64,000 nucleotides of DNA from Oleispira sp036960605 (GTDB lineage: Bacteria > Pseudomonadota > Gammaproteobacteria > Pseudomonadales > Oceanobacteraceae), in contig JBALXI010000019.1 in assembly GCA_036960605.1 (NCBI GenBank), positions 1 to 64,000 of the forward strand, in the 5' to 3' direction. The notes under the pieces were generated by a model that worked only from the letters and a program-made list of their open reading frames with translations, made no database searches and was not told the origin of the DNA. This document shows, piece by piece, positions 1 to 7,053 of the stretch. A program made the position numbers and the translations under genes. Position 1 is the stretch's first letter. Each line of letters starts with the position of its first letter.

Positions 1-11
1 CGGCTGCAGAT

Positions 12-52
12 TTTAAAGCAGAGTAGCTTTTAAACCAGAGTAGCTTTTAAAC
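12..52. repeat. 17-bp tandem direct repeat inside the symporter fragment
   Basis: On the minus strand the unit TTTAAAAGCTACTCTGG occurs once, then again with only the last base changed, and is followed by a third partial TTTAAAA. Because 17 is not a multiple of three, each unit changes the reading frame of the symporter gene it sits in. Confidence 0.75.
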
Positions 53-210
53 CAAAGTAGCGAGAAGCCTTTTTTGATATTGAGAATGGGGTAGGCTTTT
101 AAACCCAGGGTAAGAAAGAGTCCCGTGATCGCAATCAGCAGTAACATCGGGGCACCCCATGCCCAGCCATTAACGGTTTTGATTATCTCTACCATCATCT
201 CTGCCATCAT
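13..210 (-). pseudogene. Interrupted 5' end of an AGCS-type sodium:amino-acid symporter
   Basis: The 65-codon frame has the typical start of alanine/glycine:cation symporters: a short N-terminal segment with NGWAWGAP, one membrane helix (about residues 17-37) and a segment ending KKGFSLLW. Family members run to about 450 residues, so only the first tenth is present before a stop. A GGGAAGC Shine-Dalgarno lies just upstream of the start. The break coincides with two copies of a 17-bp direct repeat (about positions 12-52) inserted right after the conserved GFSLLW. The 17-bp unit changes the frame. The rest of the gene would lie left of the window, so a frameshifted pseudogene, a repeat-length switch and an assembly error cannot be told apart. 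Family assignment rests on motif resemblance only. Confidence 0.5.
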
Positions 211-268
211 GCTTCCCTTTTTATATTAAGTATTTATTAGTAATCTGACACTATACTCGGCTGGTGGT

Positions 269-880
269 ATGAGTCAAAATCAAAGCCTAAAATCGAAAGA
301 AAAAGATAAAAATAATAAGGTGGATTGGGCTGTGGAAGCGTTTATTGAAGAGGGTTGGTTAAATAGTGCACAGCGATGCCCGTCGCCAAATTGTAATCAG
401 CGTCCTGAAGAGGAGGTTTCATTATTGGTTATTCACAATATTAGTTTGCCGCCCAAAGAGTATGGCGGGCCTTTTGTTGCAGACTTTTTTTGTAATCGTC
501 TAGATCCTAATGCTCATCCTTATTTTTCAGAGATAGCTCATTTGCAGGTATCCAGCCATTTGTTTATTCGCCGTGATGGCTCAGTTATTCAATTCGTTCC
601 TTTTAATCAGCGGGCTTGGCATGCGGGCTTGTCTCATTACGGGGGCAGGGACAACTGCAATGACTTTTCCATCGGCATCGAAATGGAAGGCTGTGACGAT
701 GAGGCTTATAGCGAAGAGCAATACTTTAGTTTACAGCGAGCTTCGCAAGCTTTGATGCAGGCTTATCCACAGATCACGACAGATAGAATTACTGGGCACG
801 AATTTATTTCACCACGGCGTAAAACAGATCCGGGTCCTGCCTTTAAGTGGCAGCGACTATTTACTGATTTAAGCTGCTAA
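269..880 (+). CDS. ampD: 1,6-anhydro-N-acetylmuramyl-L-alanine amidase AmpD
   Basis: Cytoplasmic zinc amidase that cuts the stem peptide from anhydro-muropeptides during cell-wall recycling and so lowers the inducer of AmpR-type beta-lactamase regulation. The Amidase_2 fold is clear. The zinc ligands are His56 (LLVIHNIS), His177 (ITGHEFISP) and Asp187 (KTDPGPAF), with the conserved SSHLFIRRDG segment and the catalytic Glu139 in GIEMEG. At 203 residues it is slightly longer than enteric AmpD (about 187), owing to a charged, lysine-rich N-terminal tail of about 20 residues. An internal start would remove this tail. It is followed by ampE on the same strand, as in enterics and pseudomonads. The muropeptide permease ampG lies at 27.2-28.8 kb. 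Confidence 0.95.
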   Translation: MSQNQSLKSKEKDKNNKVDWAVEAFIEEGWLNSAQRCPSPNCNQRPEEEVSLLVIHNISLPPKEYGGPFVADFFCNRLDPNAHPYFSEIAHLQVSSHLFIRRDGSVIQFVPFNQRAWHAGLSHYGGRDNCNDFSIGIEMEGCDDEAYSEEQYFSLQRASQALMQAYPQITTDRITGHEFISPRRKTDPGPAFKWQRLFTDLSC

Positions 881-970
881 GCTTTTAATAGTCATTCGTA
901 GAGCAGGGGCTGGTTTGTTAAATTAGGCCGTTACCGCTAGACTCATACAAAATTCTTAGTGGGTTATTAG

Positions 971-1861
971 ATGAAGTTTTTAATCTTATTCTTTACTCTC
1001 ATGCTGCAGCGCTATCGTGCAATTAACCGCCGTACGACCACGAGCCGAAGTTTCAGTAAGTGGTTTAACGTATTTCAAAAGCGCGCTTGGTTCCAAAAAC
1101 TGGGACGTACTGGGCGCTATATCTTCATCGTTTTTATCCCCGCCATTCTGATTGGTGGCTGTTTTGTAATGATTGAGAATCAGCTGTGGGGCTTTCCTGC
1201 CATCATCTTAGAAATCGCCTTATTATTGTATGTGCTAAGTCATGCTGATTTTGAGCGCCATGTGGAGCAATACCGTCATGACCTCGCTAATGGTGATATT
1301 CAAGGCGCTTACCGTTGTGCCGATCAATATTTGGCGATTCCTGAAATTGAACTCAGTGACAAGCTCGCTAAAATGCACGATCAGGTCTGTCATACTATTT
1401 TGCATCGCTGGTTTGAATTTTTCTTCTTAATGGTTTTTTGGTTCTTAGTGCTAGGGGTTCCTGGAGTTTTATTAGCGTGGTTCAGTTTGCAGTATTCTCA
1501 ACTTGTGCATTGTGAAGAGAAGGCTTGGCGCCCGATGCATTGGTTGTCTTGGATTCCTGCGCGTCTATTAGGGTTAACCTTTGCGCTGGCGGGAAATTTT
1601 GTGCAAGCCGTCACTGTTTGGCAGCAATCGTTGTGGAAGTGGCGCACACCAGCCGATGTCGTATTGTACAAGGTGGCTTTAGCGTCATTATCTGGCAAAG
1701 CAGAGGATGGTGGCTGTATGGAAACGATGATCAATGCCGAGGCTGATACTCAGGTAGCGTGTGATCAGATGATGGAATTGCAAATGCTGCATCGTCGCAG
1801 TGCGATTATATGGTTGGCGGTGATAGCTCTAATTACCATCGTCGGTGGTGCGCTTTTTTAA
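971..1861 (+). CDS. ampE: Inner-membrane protein AmpE
   Basis: Polytopic inner-membrane protein of the AmpE family (distantly related to CobD/CbiB), 296 residues against about 284 in E. coli. Hydrophobic segments appear near residues 48-66, 72-90, 147-175, 192-215 and 277-295. Conserved family features are a charged N-terminal segment (LMLQRYRAINRR), a central cytoplasmic stretch (HADFERHVEQYRHDLANGD) and the tail MLHRRSAIIWL. The biochemical function is not established; it is always paired with ampD and was described as a signalling modulator of beta-lactamase induction. It starts 90 bp after ampD, so cotranscription is likely. The identification rests on the position after ampD and overall resemblance. 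Confidence 0.88.
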   Translation: MKFLILFFTLMLQRYRAINRRTTTSRSFSKWFNVFQKRAWFQKLGRTGRYIFIVFIPAILIGGCFVMIENQLWGFPAIILEIALLLYVLSHADFERHVEQYRHDLANGDIQGAYRCADQYLAIPEIELSDKLAKMHDQVCHTILHRWFEFFFLMVFWFLVLGVPGVLLAWFSLQYSQLVHCEEKAWRPMHWLSWIPARLLGLTFALAGNFVQAVTVWQQSLWKWRTPADVVLYKVALASLSGKAEDGGCMETMINAEADTQVACDQMMELQMLHRRSAIIWLAVIALITIVGGALF

Positions 1862-1876
1862 GAGGCTACTTCTATA

Positions 1877-2896
1877 TTAAAGAAAAGCGGCGCCACGTAC
1901 TCCGCTTGAATCTCCATGCTCGGCTTTGACTAGTCGAGTCAGTACCTGCTCGGAGAAAACATACTCGGCTAAAATCTCGGGTACTCGTTGGTACAAATAA
2001 TCAATATTCGACATTCCGCCCCCTAATACAATCACCTCAGGGTCGATGATGTTAATCACACTGGCTAATGACTTGGCCAGCTGTCGAGCATAAGTATCAA
2101 ATACTTTTATCGCTTGCGGCTCATTCTCAAGCAAAGCCTGATGCCATTGTTCGGAAGACCGTATCGAATCACTGTTTTTATTGGCGTGCAGTGTAAAGCC
2201 AGGGCCAGACAGAAAAGTCTCAATGCAGCCGTGTTTGCCACAGTAACAAGGCATTAATACTTCATCAACTTGGGGCCAAGGCAAAGGGTTATGACCCCAC
2301 TCGCCGCAAATAGCATTAGGGCCTGCAACCAATTGCTGATTGATGACTAAGCCACCGCCGCATCCTGTTCCTATGATAATACCGAAAACGGAGTTAGCCC
2401 CTTTAGCCGCGCCATCTCTTGCTTCAGACAATACAAAGCAATCGGCGTCATTGGCTATTTTTACCGGGCAGTTAAGCGCCTGTTCTAGATCTTGCTGAAA
2501 GGCCTGTCCGATTAAACAGGTGGTATTGGCATTTTTCACCAAGCCAGTGGTAGGGCTAATCGCTCCGGGAATGCCGATGCCGATGTGCTTGAAGGTTTGG
2601 TTTAGCCGTTTCATTTGTAATTGATCTGCGCTGGCAGAAATTAGATTTTTGATGGCAATAATAATGGCTTGGTACTGGTCGTGTTTAGAATTGAAATTTT
2701 GTTTCGCAGGCGTTGAAATACGTTGGCGCAGTACGGTATCTCCTTGGGGGGAGAGGACTATGATTTCGATCTTAGTTCCCCCTAAATCAATTCCTACCTT
2801 TAGCTGTATAGGACGCGGTGTTTCGACTAGGTCGCCTGTGGATAAGGCGACTTTAGATAAAGTGTCGTTGATATTGTTAGTGTGGTTGTCGGGCAT
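1877..2896 (-). CDS. mak: ROK-family sugar kinase, closest to fructokinase Mak
   Basis: Cytoplasmic ATP-dependent hexose kinase. The phosphate loop VGIDLGGTKIE begins near residue 34. It is followed by GIPGAISPTTGLVKNAN, ANDADCF with the catalytic Asp, IIGTGCGGG, GEWGHNPLPW with the zinc-ligand His, and the cysteine cluster CYCGKHGCIETF of ROK kinases. The wording of these motifs and the C-terminal HGDSSGVRGAA match Mak (fructokinase) better than NagK or NanK. Substrate is therefore inferred. The first about 30 residues precede the fold and lack homology I recognise. No strong Shine-Dalgarno precedes the chosen ATG, and translation may be coupled to the PilZ gene whose stop lies 11 bp upstream. 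Confidence 0.85.
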   Translation of the reverse strand: MPDNHTNNINDTLSKVALSTGDLVETPRPIQLKVGIDLGGTKIEIIVLSPQGDTVLRQRISTPAKQNFNSKHDQYQAIIIAIKNLISASADQLQMKRLNQTFKHIGIGIPGAISPTTGLVKNANTTCLIGQAFQQDLEQALNCPVKIANDADCFVLSEARDGAAKGANSVFGIIIGTGCGGGLVINQQLVAGPNAICGEWGHNPLPWPQVDEVLMPCYCGKHGCIETFLSGPGFTLHANKNSDSIRSSEQWHQALLENEPQAIKVFDTYARQLAKSLASVINIIDPEVIVLGGGMSNIDYLYQRVPEILAEYVFSEQVLTRLVKAEHGDSSGVRGAAFL

Positions 2897-2907
2897 TGAT
2901 GATTCAT

Positions 2908-3246
2908 TTAAGTGTGCTCAGGATGATACGAGGCTAACATTAATTGCGCGCGATCGCTAAGCTCAATCACCTTGCAACCATTGCCATACATGCTCGGAGT
3001 AATGCGGTCGGTCCACATAACCTGAGCTTTAACTTGGCCAGTACGGCGGCTATCAATATTGGGCGGAATATCGACCATGTCGACGTCTATTATACTGCCG
3101 ATTTCTAAGGGCGTATAAGATGACAGCATGATCCCCGTGGCAGAGAAGTCGACCATCAGACCGATGTATTCTTTTGTTTCATGCATAAATAAACTGACAG
3201 TGCCGTCCAAAACTAGTCTTGCGGACATGCGATTTTCTTTGCTCAT
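2908..3246 (-). CDS. PilZ-domain protein (probable cyclic-di-GMP binder)
   Basis: A stand-alone PilZ domain of 112 residues. Both parts of the cyclic-di-GMP signature are visible: RxxxR at residues 6-10 (RMSAR) and DxSxxG in VDFSATGIML about 25 residues later. The rest is the expected beta-barrel. There is no output domain, so it would act by protein-protein contact. It is the first gene of an apparent two-gene unit with the sugar kinase (11 bp between them), an unusual pairing whose meaning is unclear. A GGGGAAG ribosome-binding site lies about 9 bp before the ATG. Divergent from cobU. Confidence 0.85.
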   Translation of the reverse strand: MSKENRMSARLVLDGTVSLFMHETKEYIGLMVDFSATGIMLSSYTPLEIGSIIDVDMVDIPPNIDSRRTGQVKAQVMWTDRITPSMYGNGCKVIELSDRAQLMLASYHPEHT

Positions 3247-3347
3247 AGCGGTATACTTCCCCGAATTCTTATTAACTAAATTATAGACGTTATTTAACGA
3301 ACCGCCTGTTGAGTCAAAGGCTTAAATAGCCGGCATAAGTGAGCAGC

Positions 3348-3881
3348 ATGAATAATCAAGTACAGTTGGTATTAGGCGGGGCCCGTTCAGGGAAAAGTCG
3401 CTTTGCTGAGCAAGCAGCCATCGAGTCGGGAAAAAACGTGGTCTATATTGCGACGGCCACGGTTTATGATGATGAAATGCAGCAGCGTATTAATCGTCAT
3501 ATTAATGATCGACCTAATCATTGGTTAACGGTGGAAGAGCCGTTATTATTGGCTCAAGTGCTAAAGCAGCATGCTGATAAAGACACCTGTTTATTAGTCG
3601 ATTGTTTGACGTTGTGGTTAACCAATGTGCTAATGGCTGAGCAAGCCTCATCAGAGGTTAAATCCTTGGCGGATTATAAGAAAGAATTGCTAGAAACCTT
3701 AGCGGACTTGCCCGGGCAGGTAATATTGGTCAGTAACGAAGTGGGCCAAGGCATTGTGCCTATGGGCGCATTAAGTCGACGCTTTGTTGATGAGGCCGGT
3801 TGGTTGCATCAAAGCATTGCTCGCATCGCAAATAAGGTGACGCTGGTTGTGGCTGGCTTACCGATGATATTAAAAAGCTAA
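3348..3881 (+). CDS. cobU: Adenosylcobinamide kinase / cobinamide-phosphate guanylyltransferase
   Basis: Bifunctional CobU/CobP enzyme that phosphorylates adenosylcobinamide and transfers GMP to it, the first step of nucleotide-loop assembly. The P-loop LVLGGARSGKS is at the N terminus. The conserved RINRHIN..RPNHW..VEEP block contains the histidine that carries GMP. LLVDCLTLWLTN and LVSNEVGQGIVP are also typical. The length of about 177 residues equals the family norm. Two starts are possible: GTG at 3339 or ATG at 3348. I prefer the ATG, which removes only three residues. First gene of cobU-cobT-cobC-cobS. Confidence 0.95.
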   Translation: MNNQVQLVLGGARSGKSRFAEQAAIESGKNVVYIATATVYDDEMQQRINRHINDRPNHWLTVEEPLLLAQVLKQHADKDTCLLVDCLTLWLTNVLMAEQASSEVKSLADYKKELLETLADLPGQVILVSNEVGQGIVPMGALSRRFVDEAGWLHQSIARIANKVTLVVAGLPMILKS

Positions 3882-3927
3882 ATTATTAATACAGTTATTT
3901 TTACAAAATCTGAATTGAGTTGAAAAT

Positions 3928-4998
3928 ATGACACAAGCTTGGTGGAAAAACGATTGCTTAGCGATTAACGAAAAAGTGAAAACTCAGGCCCAAGATCGTC
4001 AGGGTATGTTAACGAAACCGCCAGGTTCGTTAGGACTTTTAGAAGAAGTAGCGATTACATTGGCCAGCTTGTATGGCGATGATAAACCTGAAATTAAGCA
4101 GCCGCTTATTACCATTTTTGCTGGTGACCATGGTGTTGTTGCACAAGGTGTTTCAGCCTTTCCGCAAGCCGTTACAGTTGAAATGATGCGTAATTTTGTC
4201 AACGGTGGAGCAGCTATTTCGGTACTGGCTAAAGTGAATGAGGCTGAATTGAAGGTTGTGAATTGCGGAACGGCCTTTGAAGTTGATTTCGCTGATGATT
4301 ACGAGGCTTTGCTGGATAAGCAAGTTGCGCCAGGTACCGCAGATTTGAGCTTAGAAAGTGCGATGAGCGCTGAGCAGTTAGAGCAAGCGTTGAGCATCGG
4401 TCAGCAAGTGATTGAGCAAGGTAAAAAAGATGGCATCGATTTATTCATTGCGGGTGAGATGGGTATTGGCAATACCACACCGGCAGCGGCGTTAGGGTGT
4501 GCGTATATTGGCCAGTCCGCCGCAAAAATGACGGGCCGTGGTACGGGTATTGATGATGCTGGATTAAATAATAAAATCAGTGTCATCGAAAAAAGTTTAG
4601 CGCGTTTGCAATTGACTGACTTGAACGCCGAACAAATTTTACAAGAATTAGGCGGCTTTGAAATTGCAGCCATTACGGGTGCTTATATTCGTTGTGCTCA
4701 GTTGGGTATTCCTGCGCTGGTGGATGGTTTTATTACGACGGCAGCAGCTTTGGCGGCCTGTAAAATGAATCCACAAGTTCATGACTGGTTGTTGTTTAGC
4801 CATCAGTCTGAAGAGCAGGGTCACAAGTTTATGCTCGAAGCATTAGAGGCTAAACCGCTATTGAGCTTGGGTTTACGTTTAGGGGAAGGCAGTGGTGCAG
4901 CGACGGCTTTGCCGTTATTACGTCAAGCCTGCGCATTGCATAATGGCATGGCAACCTTTGCTGAGGCCGCGGTATCTGAAGCGGGTGCGTCTGAGTAA
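3928..4998 (+). CDS. cobT: Nicotinate-nucleotide--dimethylbenzimidazole phosphoribosyltransferase
   Basis: Makes alpha-ribazole phosphate from dimethylbenzimidazole and nicotinate mononucleotide, the lower-ligand branch of cobalamin assembly. Full-length (356 residues). Diagnostic motifs are the N-terminal KPPGSLGLLEEVA, the FAGDHGVVAQGVSAFP block, the GEMGIGNTTPAAAL glycine-rich loop and LRLGEGSGAA with the catalytic Glu320. It lies 46 bp after cobU and ends a few bases before the cobC start. No dimethylbenzimidazole synthesis gene (bluB) is visible in the window, so the base is made elsewhere or imported. Confidence 0.96.
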   Translation: MTQAWWKNDCLAINEKVKTQAQDRQGMLTKPPGSLGLLEEVAITLASLYGDDKPEIKQPLITIFAGDHGVVAQGVSAFPQAVTVEMMRNFVNGGAAISVLAKVNEAELKVVNCGTAFEVDFADDYEALLDKQVAPGTADLSLESAMSAEQLEQALSIGQQVIEQGKKDGIDLFIAGEMGIGNTTPAAALGCAYIGQSAAKMTGRGTGIDDAGLNNKISVIEKSLARLQLTDLNAEQILQELGGFEIAAITGAYIRCAQLGIPALVDGFITTAAALAACKMNPQVHDWLLFSHQSEEQGHKFMLEALEAKPLLSLGLRLGEGSGAATALPLLRQACALHNGMATFAEAAVSEAGASE

Positions 4999-5008
4999 GG
5001 ATATGACA

Positions 5009-5707
5009 ATGAAACCAACCTTTGTTGATGTGATGCGCCATGGTGAGCCAGAAGGCACGTGCCCTGACGGCGGTACTATTTTACGGGGCAGTACCGATCA
5101 TGCGTTAACGAAAAAGGGTTGGGCGCAAGCACGTAAGCGCACTGCAATGCTCTTAGATGATGGCAATAAGTGGGATGTTATTATAACGTCGCCTTTAATT
5201 CGTTGTGCAGAATTTTCTAAGTCTTTGGCGGCTATTCAGCTTGATGACGAGGGAGGAAAAGAGGGTGGGAACTTTTTTATAAGATCGAGCTGGCGTGAAA
5301 TTCATTACGGCGATTGGGATGGTTTAAGCACGGCAAAAATCTGGCAGGATCAACCTGAGTTAATGGAAAAAATGTGGCAAGATCCACTTGAGTTCTGTGC
5401 GCCTAATGGTGAATCTGTTAAAGATTTTAATGTGCGTCTTGAGCAAGCGTGGTTAGAATTAATTACTGAGTTTCAAGGTAAGCGAATTTTATTGGTTTGC
5501 CATGGCGGTGTGATGCGCCTTTTATTGAAACAGTTATTATTGTTAGCGCCTGAAGCGATGAATCGTTTTGCCATTCCTTATGCTGCGGTATCGCGCTTTC
5601 GAGTAGATCATGCGCCTGCTAATGAAACGGAAGGTGGAACTCCTGCTAAGCATTGGCCTAGCTTGCTGTCTCACTTCGGTGACGAAATTAAAGTTGATGA
5701 AATATGA
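5009..5707 (+). CDS. cobC: Alpha-ribazole phosphatase-like histidine phosphatase
   Basis: Histidine-phosphatase (phosphoglycerate-mutase-like) enzyme expected to remove the phosphate from alpha-ribazole phosphate or adenosylcobalamin phosphate. The phospho-accepting His is in DVMRHGEPEG near the N terminus and the second catalytic His is in LLVCHGGVMR. I chose ATG 5009 because the TAAGG element ending at 5000 sits 8 bp upstream of it; ATG 5003 in the same frame would leave only two bases. Its stop overlaps the cobS start by ATGA, so the two are translationally coupled. The family is broad and the specific substrate is inferred from the operon. Confidence 0.88.
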   Translation: MKPTFVDVMRHGEPEGTCPDGGTILRGSTDHALTKKGWAQARKRTAMLLDDGNKWDVIITSPLIRCAEFSKSLAAIQLDDEGGKEGGNFFIRSSWREIHYGDWDGLSTAKIWQDQPELMEKMWQDPLEFCAPNGESVKDFNVRLEQAWLELITEFQGKRILLVCHGGVMRLLLKQLLLLAPEAMNRFAIPYAAVSRFRVDHAPANETEGGTPAKHWPSLLSHFGDEIKVDEI

Positions 5708-6519
5708 AAAGTCTAAAACTAGCCTGGTTTTCATTCTGGTATGCCATTGCTTTTTTAACCCGAATTCCTGCTGTTAATTTATCTAAGGCATTAAAGTTAA
5801 ATGATAAAGAAATTGCTCAAGGCTCTCTCTATTTTTATCCTTTAGTTGGCTTAATTATTGGCTCGTTGATGTGTGCAGTTTATTTCATTTGCGCTTGGCA
5901 GGTGAGTAATTCGTATCCTTTCCCTACTGTGGGTTTTGACAGTTCGAGTTTAGTCATCGCCGCGTTGATGTTATTAGTGTGGTGCTTGGTGACTGGTGGT
6001 TTACATCTCGATGGTTTAGCGGACGCAGCGGATGCTTGGGTCGGTGGTTATGGCGATAAACAGCGTACGCTAGATATTATGAAAGACCCAACAATAGGCC
6101 CTATGGGCGCGATGCTGGTGGTTGTTGTTTTATTATTAAAGTTTGCTGCGCTGGTGGTGGTGGTTGATAAAGCAGAAGGCTTCTATTTGATCGGTGCTGT
6201 ACTTGCAGTACCTATGTTGGCGCGTTTTAGTATTTTACCGTTATTTTATTTTACGCCTTATGTGCGGGATAAGGGTTTAGGCAGTAATCTTAAGCAGTCG
6301 ATCAACCCGGTATTATTTGTCATTGTGACAGTGATCTCTGTTTTGCTTACAGTTGTTTTTTTGCAGCAAAAGTCGATTTTAATTCTTATTTTGTTAGCGG
6401 CTATTTTACTTTGGTCGCGCAATATTATGATGCAACGCATTGGCGGCACGACCGGTGATACTGCGGGCGCGATGATTGAAGTTCAAGAGGCTTTGTTATT
6501 GTGTGCTTTGGTTTTGTGA
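5704..6519 (+). CDS. cobS: Adenosylcobinamide-GDP ribazoletransferase (cobalamin synthase)
   Basis: Integral membrane enzyme that joins adenosylcobinamide-GDP to alpha-ribazole (phosphate), the last step of the nucleotide loop. The hallmark segment GGLHLDGLADAADAWVGGYGDKQRTLDIMKDPTIGPMG contains the metal-binding acidic residues (described here as the LHLDGLAD and MKD motifs). Several hydrophobic helices follow, and the C-terminal GGTTGDTAGA is conserved. At 271 residues it is of normal family length. It overlaps cobC by four bases and is the last gene of this forward cob unit; the next 530 bp hold repeats rather than genes. Confidence 0.95.
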   Translation: MKSLKLAWFSFWYAIAFLTRIPAVNLSKALKLNDKEIAQGSLYFYPLVGLIIGSLMCAVYFICAWQVSNSYPFPTVGFDSSSLVIAALMLLVWCLVTGGLHLDGLADAADAWVGGYGDKQRTLDIMKDPTIGPMGAMLVVVVLLLKFAALVVVVDKAEGFYLIGAVLAVPMLARFSILPLFYFTPYVRDKGLGSNLKQSINPVLFVIVTVISVLLTVVFLQQKSILILILLAAILLWSRNIMMQRIGGTTGDTAGAMIEVQEALLLCALVL

Positions 6520-6617
6520 GTGAGTATTCTTTAGCGCTGGAATGCGTTCCATTGATAGAAAGTAGATAGCTTTTGTATGGTGTAAACGCCGTAATTGTAG
6601 AATTATTTAAACTCTGT

Positions 6618-6713
6618 ATTAGGTCATTCGTTTCTGGGGACGCAGCAAGTACATCTCTGTATGCTCTCCACAGCTCCCTGCTGTGGGAAGCCCTCAGTAA
6701 CGAACAACCTAAT
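6618..6713. repeat. 96-bp fold-back (MITE-like) element, copy A of a dispersed family
   Basis: Imperfect 15-bp terminal inverted repeats (ATTAGGTCATTCGTT at 6618-6632 and AACGAACAACCTAAT at 6699-6713, 13 of 15 matching) enclose a perfect 7-bp hairpin CCACAGC/GCTGTGG (6669-6687). The inner segment around 6635-6668, read on the minus strand, matches the core of copy B (TACAG-GA-GTACTT-C-CGT-CC). No transposase is encoded. A short frame (6573-6755) crosses it but is probably fortuitous. Confidence 0.65.
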
Positions 6714-6848
6714 ACGTCGCCATCGGTAATGTCTGAGATTTATAAAAAATCTTAACGTTAGATATGACGGCTTATCATTTACACATTAAGCCGTAGTGAC
6801 TTCGATAGTTGGAAAATCCTGAATCTGGATCAATTTCTTGGGTTCGCG

Positions 6849-6957
6849 GATCGGTGTTGGGTGCTTTGTTTGAGGCCTTCTGAGGGAGGGATCCCCGAAG
6901 AGAGTCTACAGGGAGGTACTTACGACGTGCCGTAGAACGAAGTACCCAGCGCCGATC
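6849..6957. repeat. 109-bp fold-back element, copy B of the same dispersed family
   Basis: Ends are near-perfect inverted repeats: GATCGGTGTTGGGTGCTTTG (6849-6868) against CGAAGTACCCAGCGCCGATC (6938-6957), 16 of 20 positions pairing. The interior carries the core GAGAGTCTACAGGGAGGTAC (6900-6919) followed by TTACGACGTGCC. It is in opposite orientation to copy A, 135 bp away. Copy C lies at 47924-47980. Confidence 0.65.
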
Positions 6958-6971
6958 TTTGAGCGAATCAT

Positions 6972-7045
6972 GCCATGCTTTAGCGCCTCGGCGTTTCTAT
7001 ATAGTGATACCATGCTTCAGCGCTTTTGTGTCTGTATTTAGTGAT
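6972..7045. repeat. Two tandem 37-bp units next to the 3' end of cobQ
   Basis: Two consecutive 37-bp units (6972-7008 and 7009-7045), each starting [G/A]CCATGCTT and ending TAGTGAT, with about three quarters of positions alike; a third GCCATG begins at 7046. They lie just downstream of the cobQ stop, which is on the opposite strand. No coding or terminator role is evident. Confidence 0.6.
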
Positions 7046-7053
7046 GCCATGAA

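Noticed and set aside
6573..6755. 60-codon frame after cobS
   Set aside because: It runs through fold-back element A, has no Shine-Dalgarno, and its translation has no protein-like pattern.
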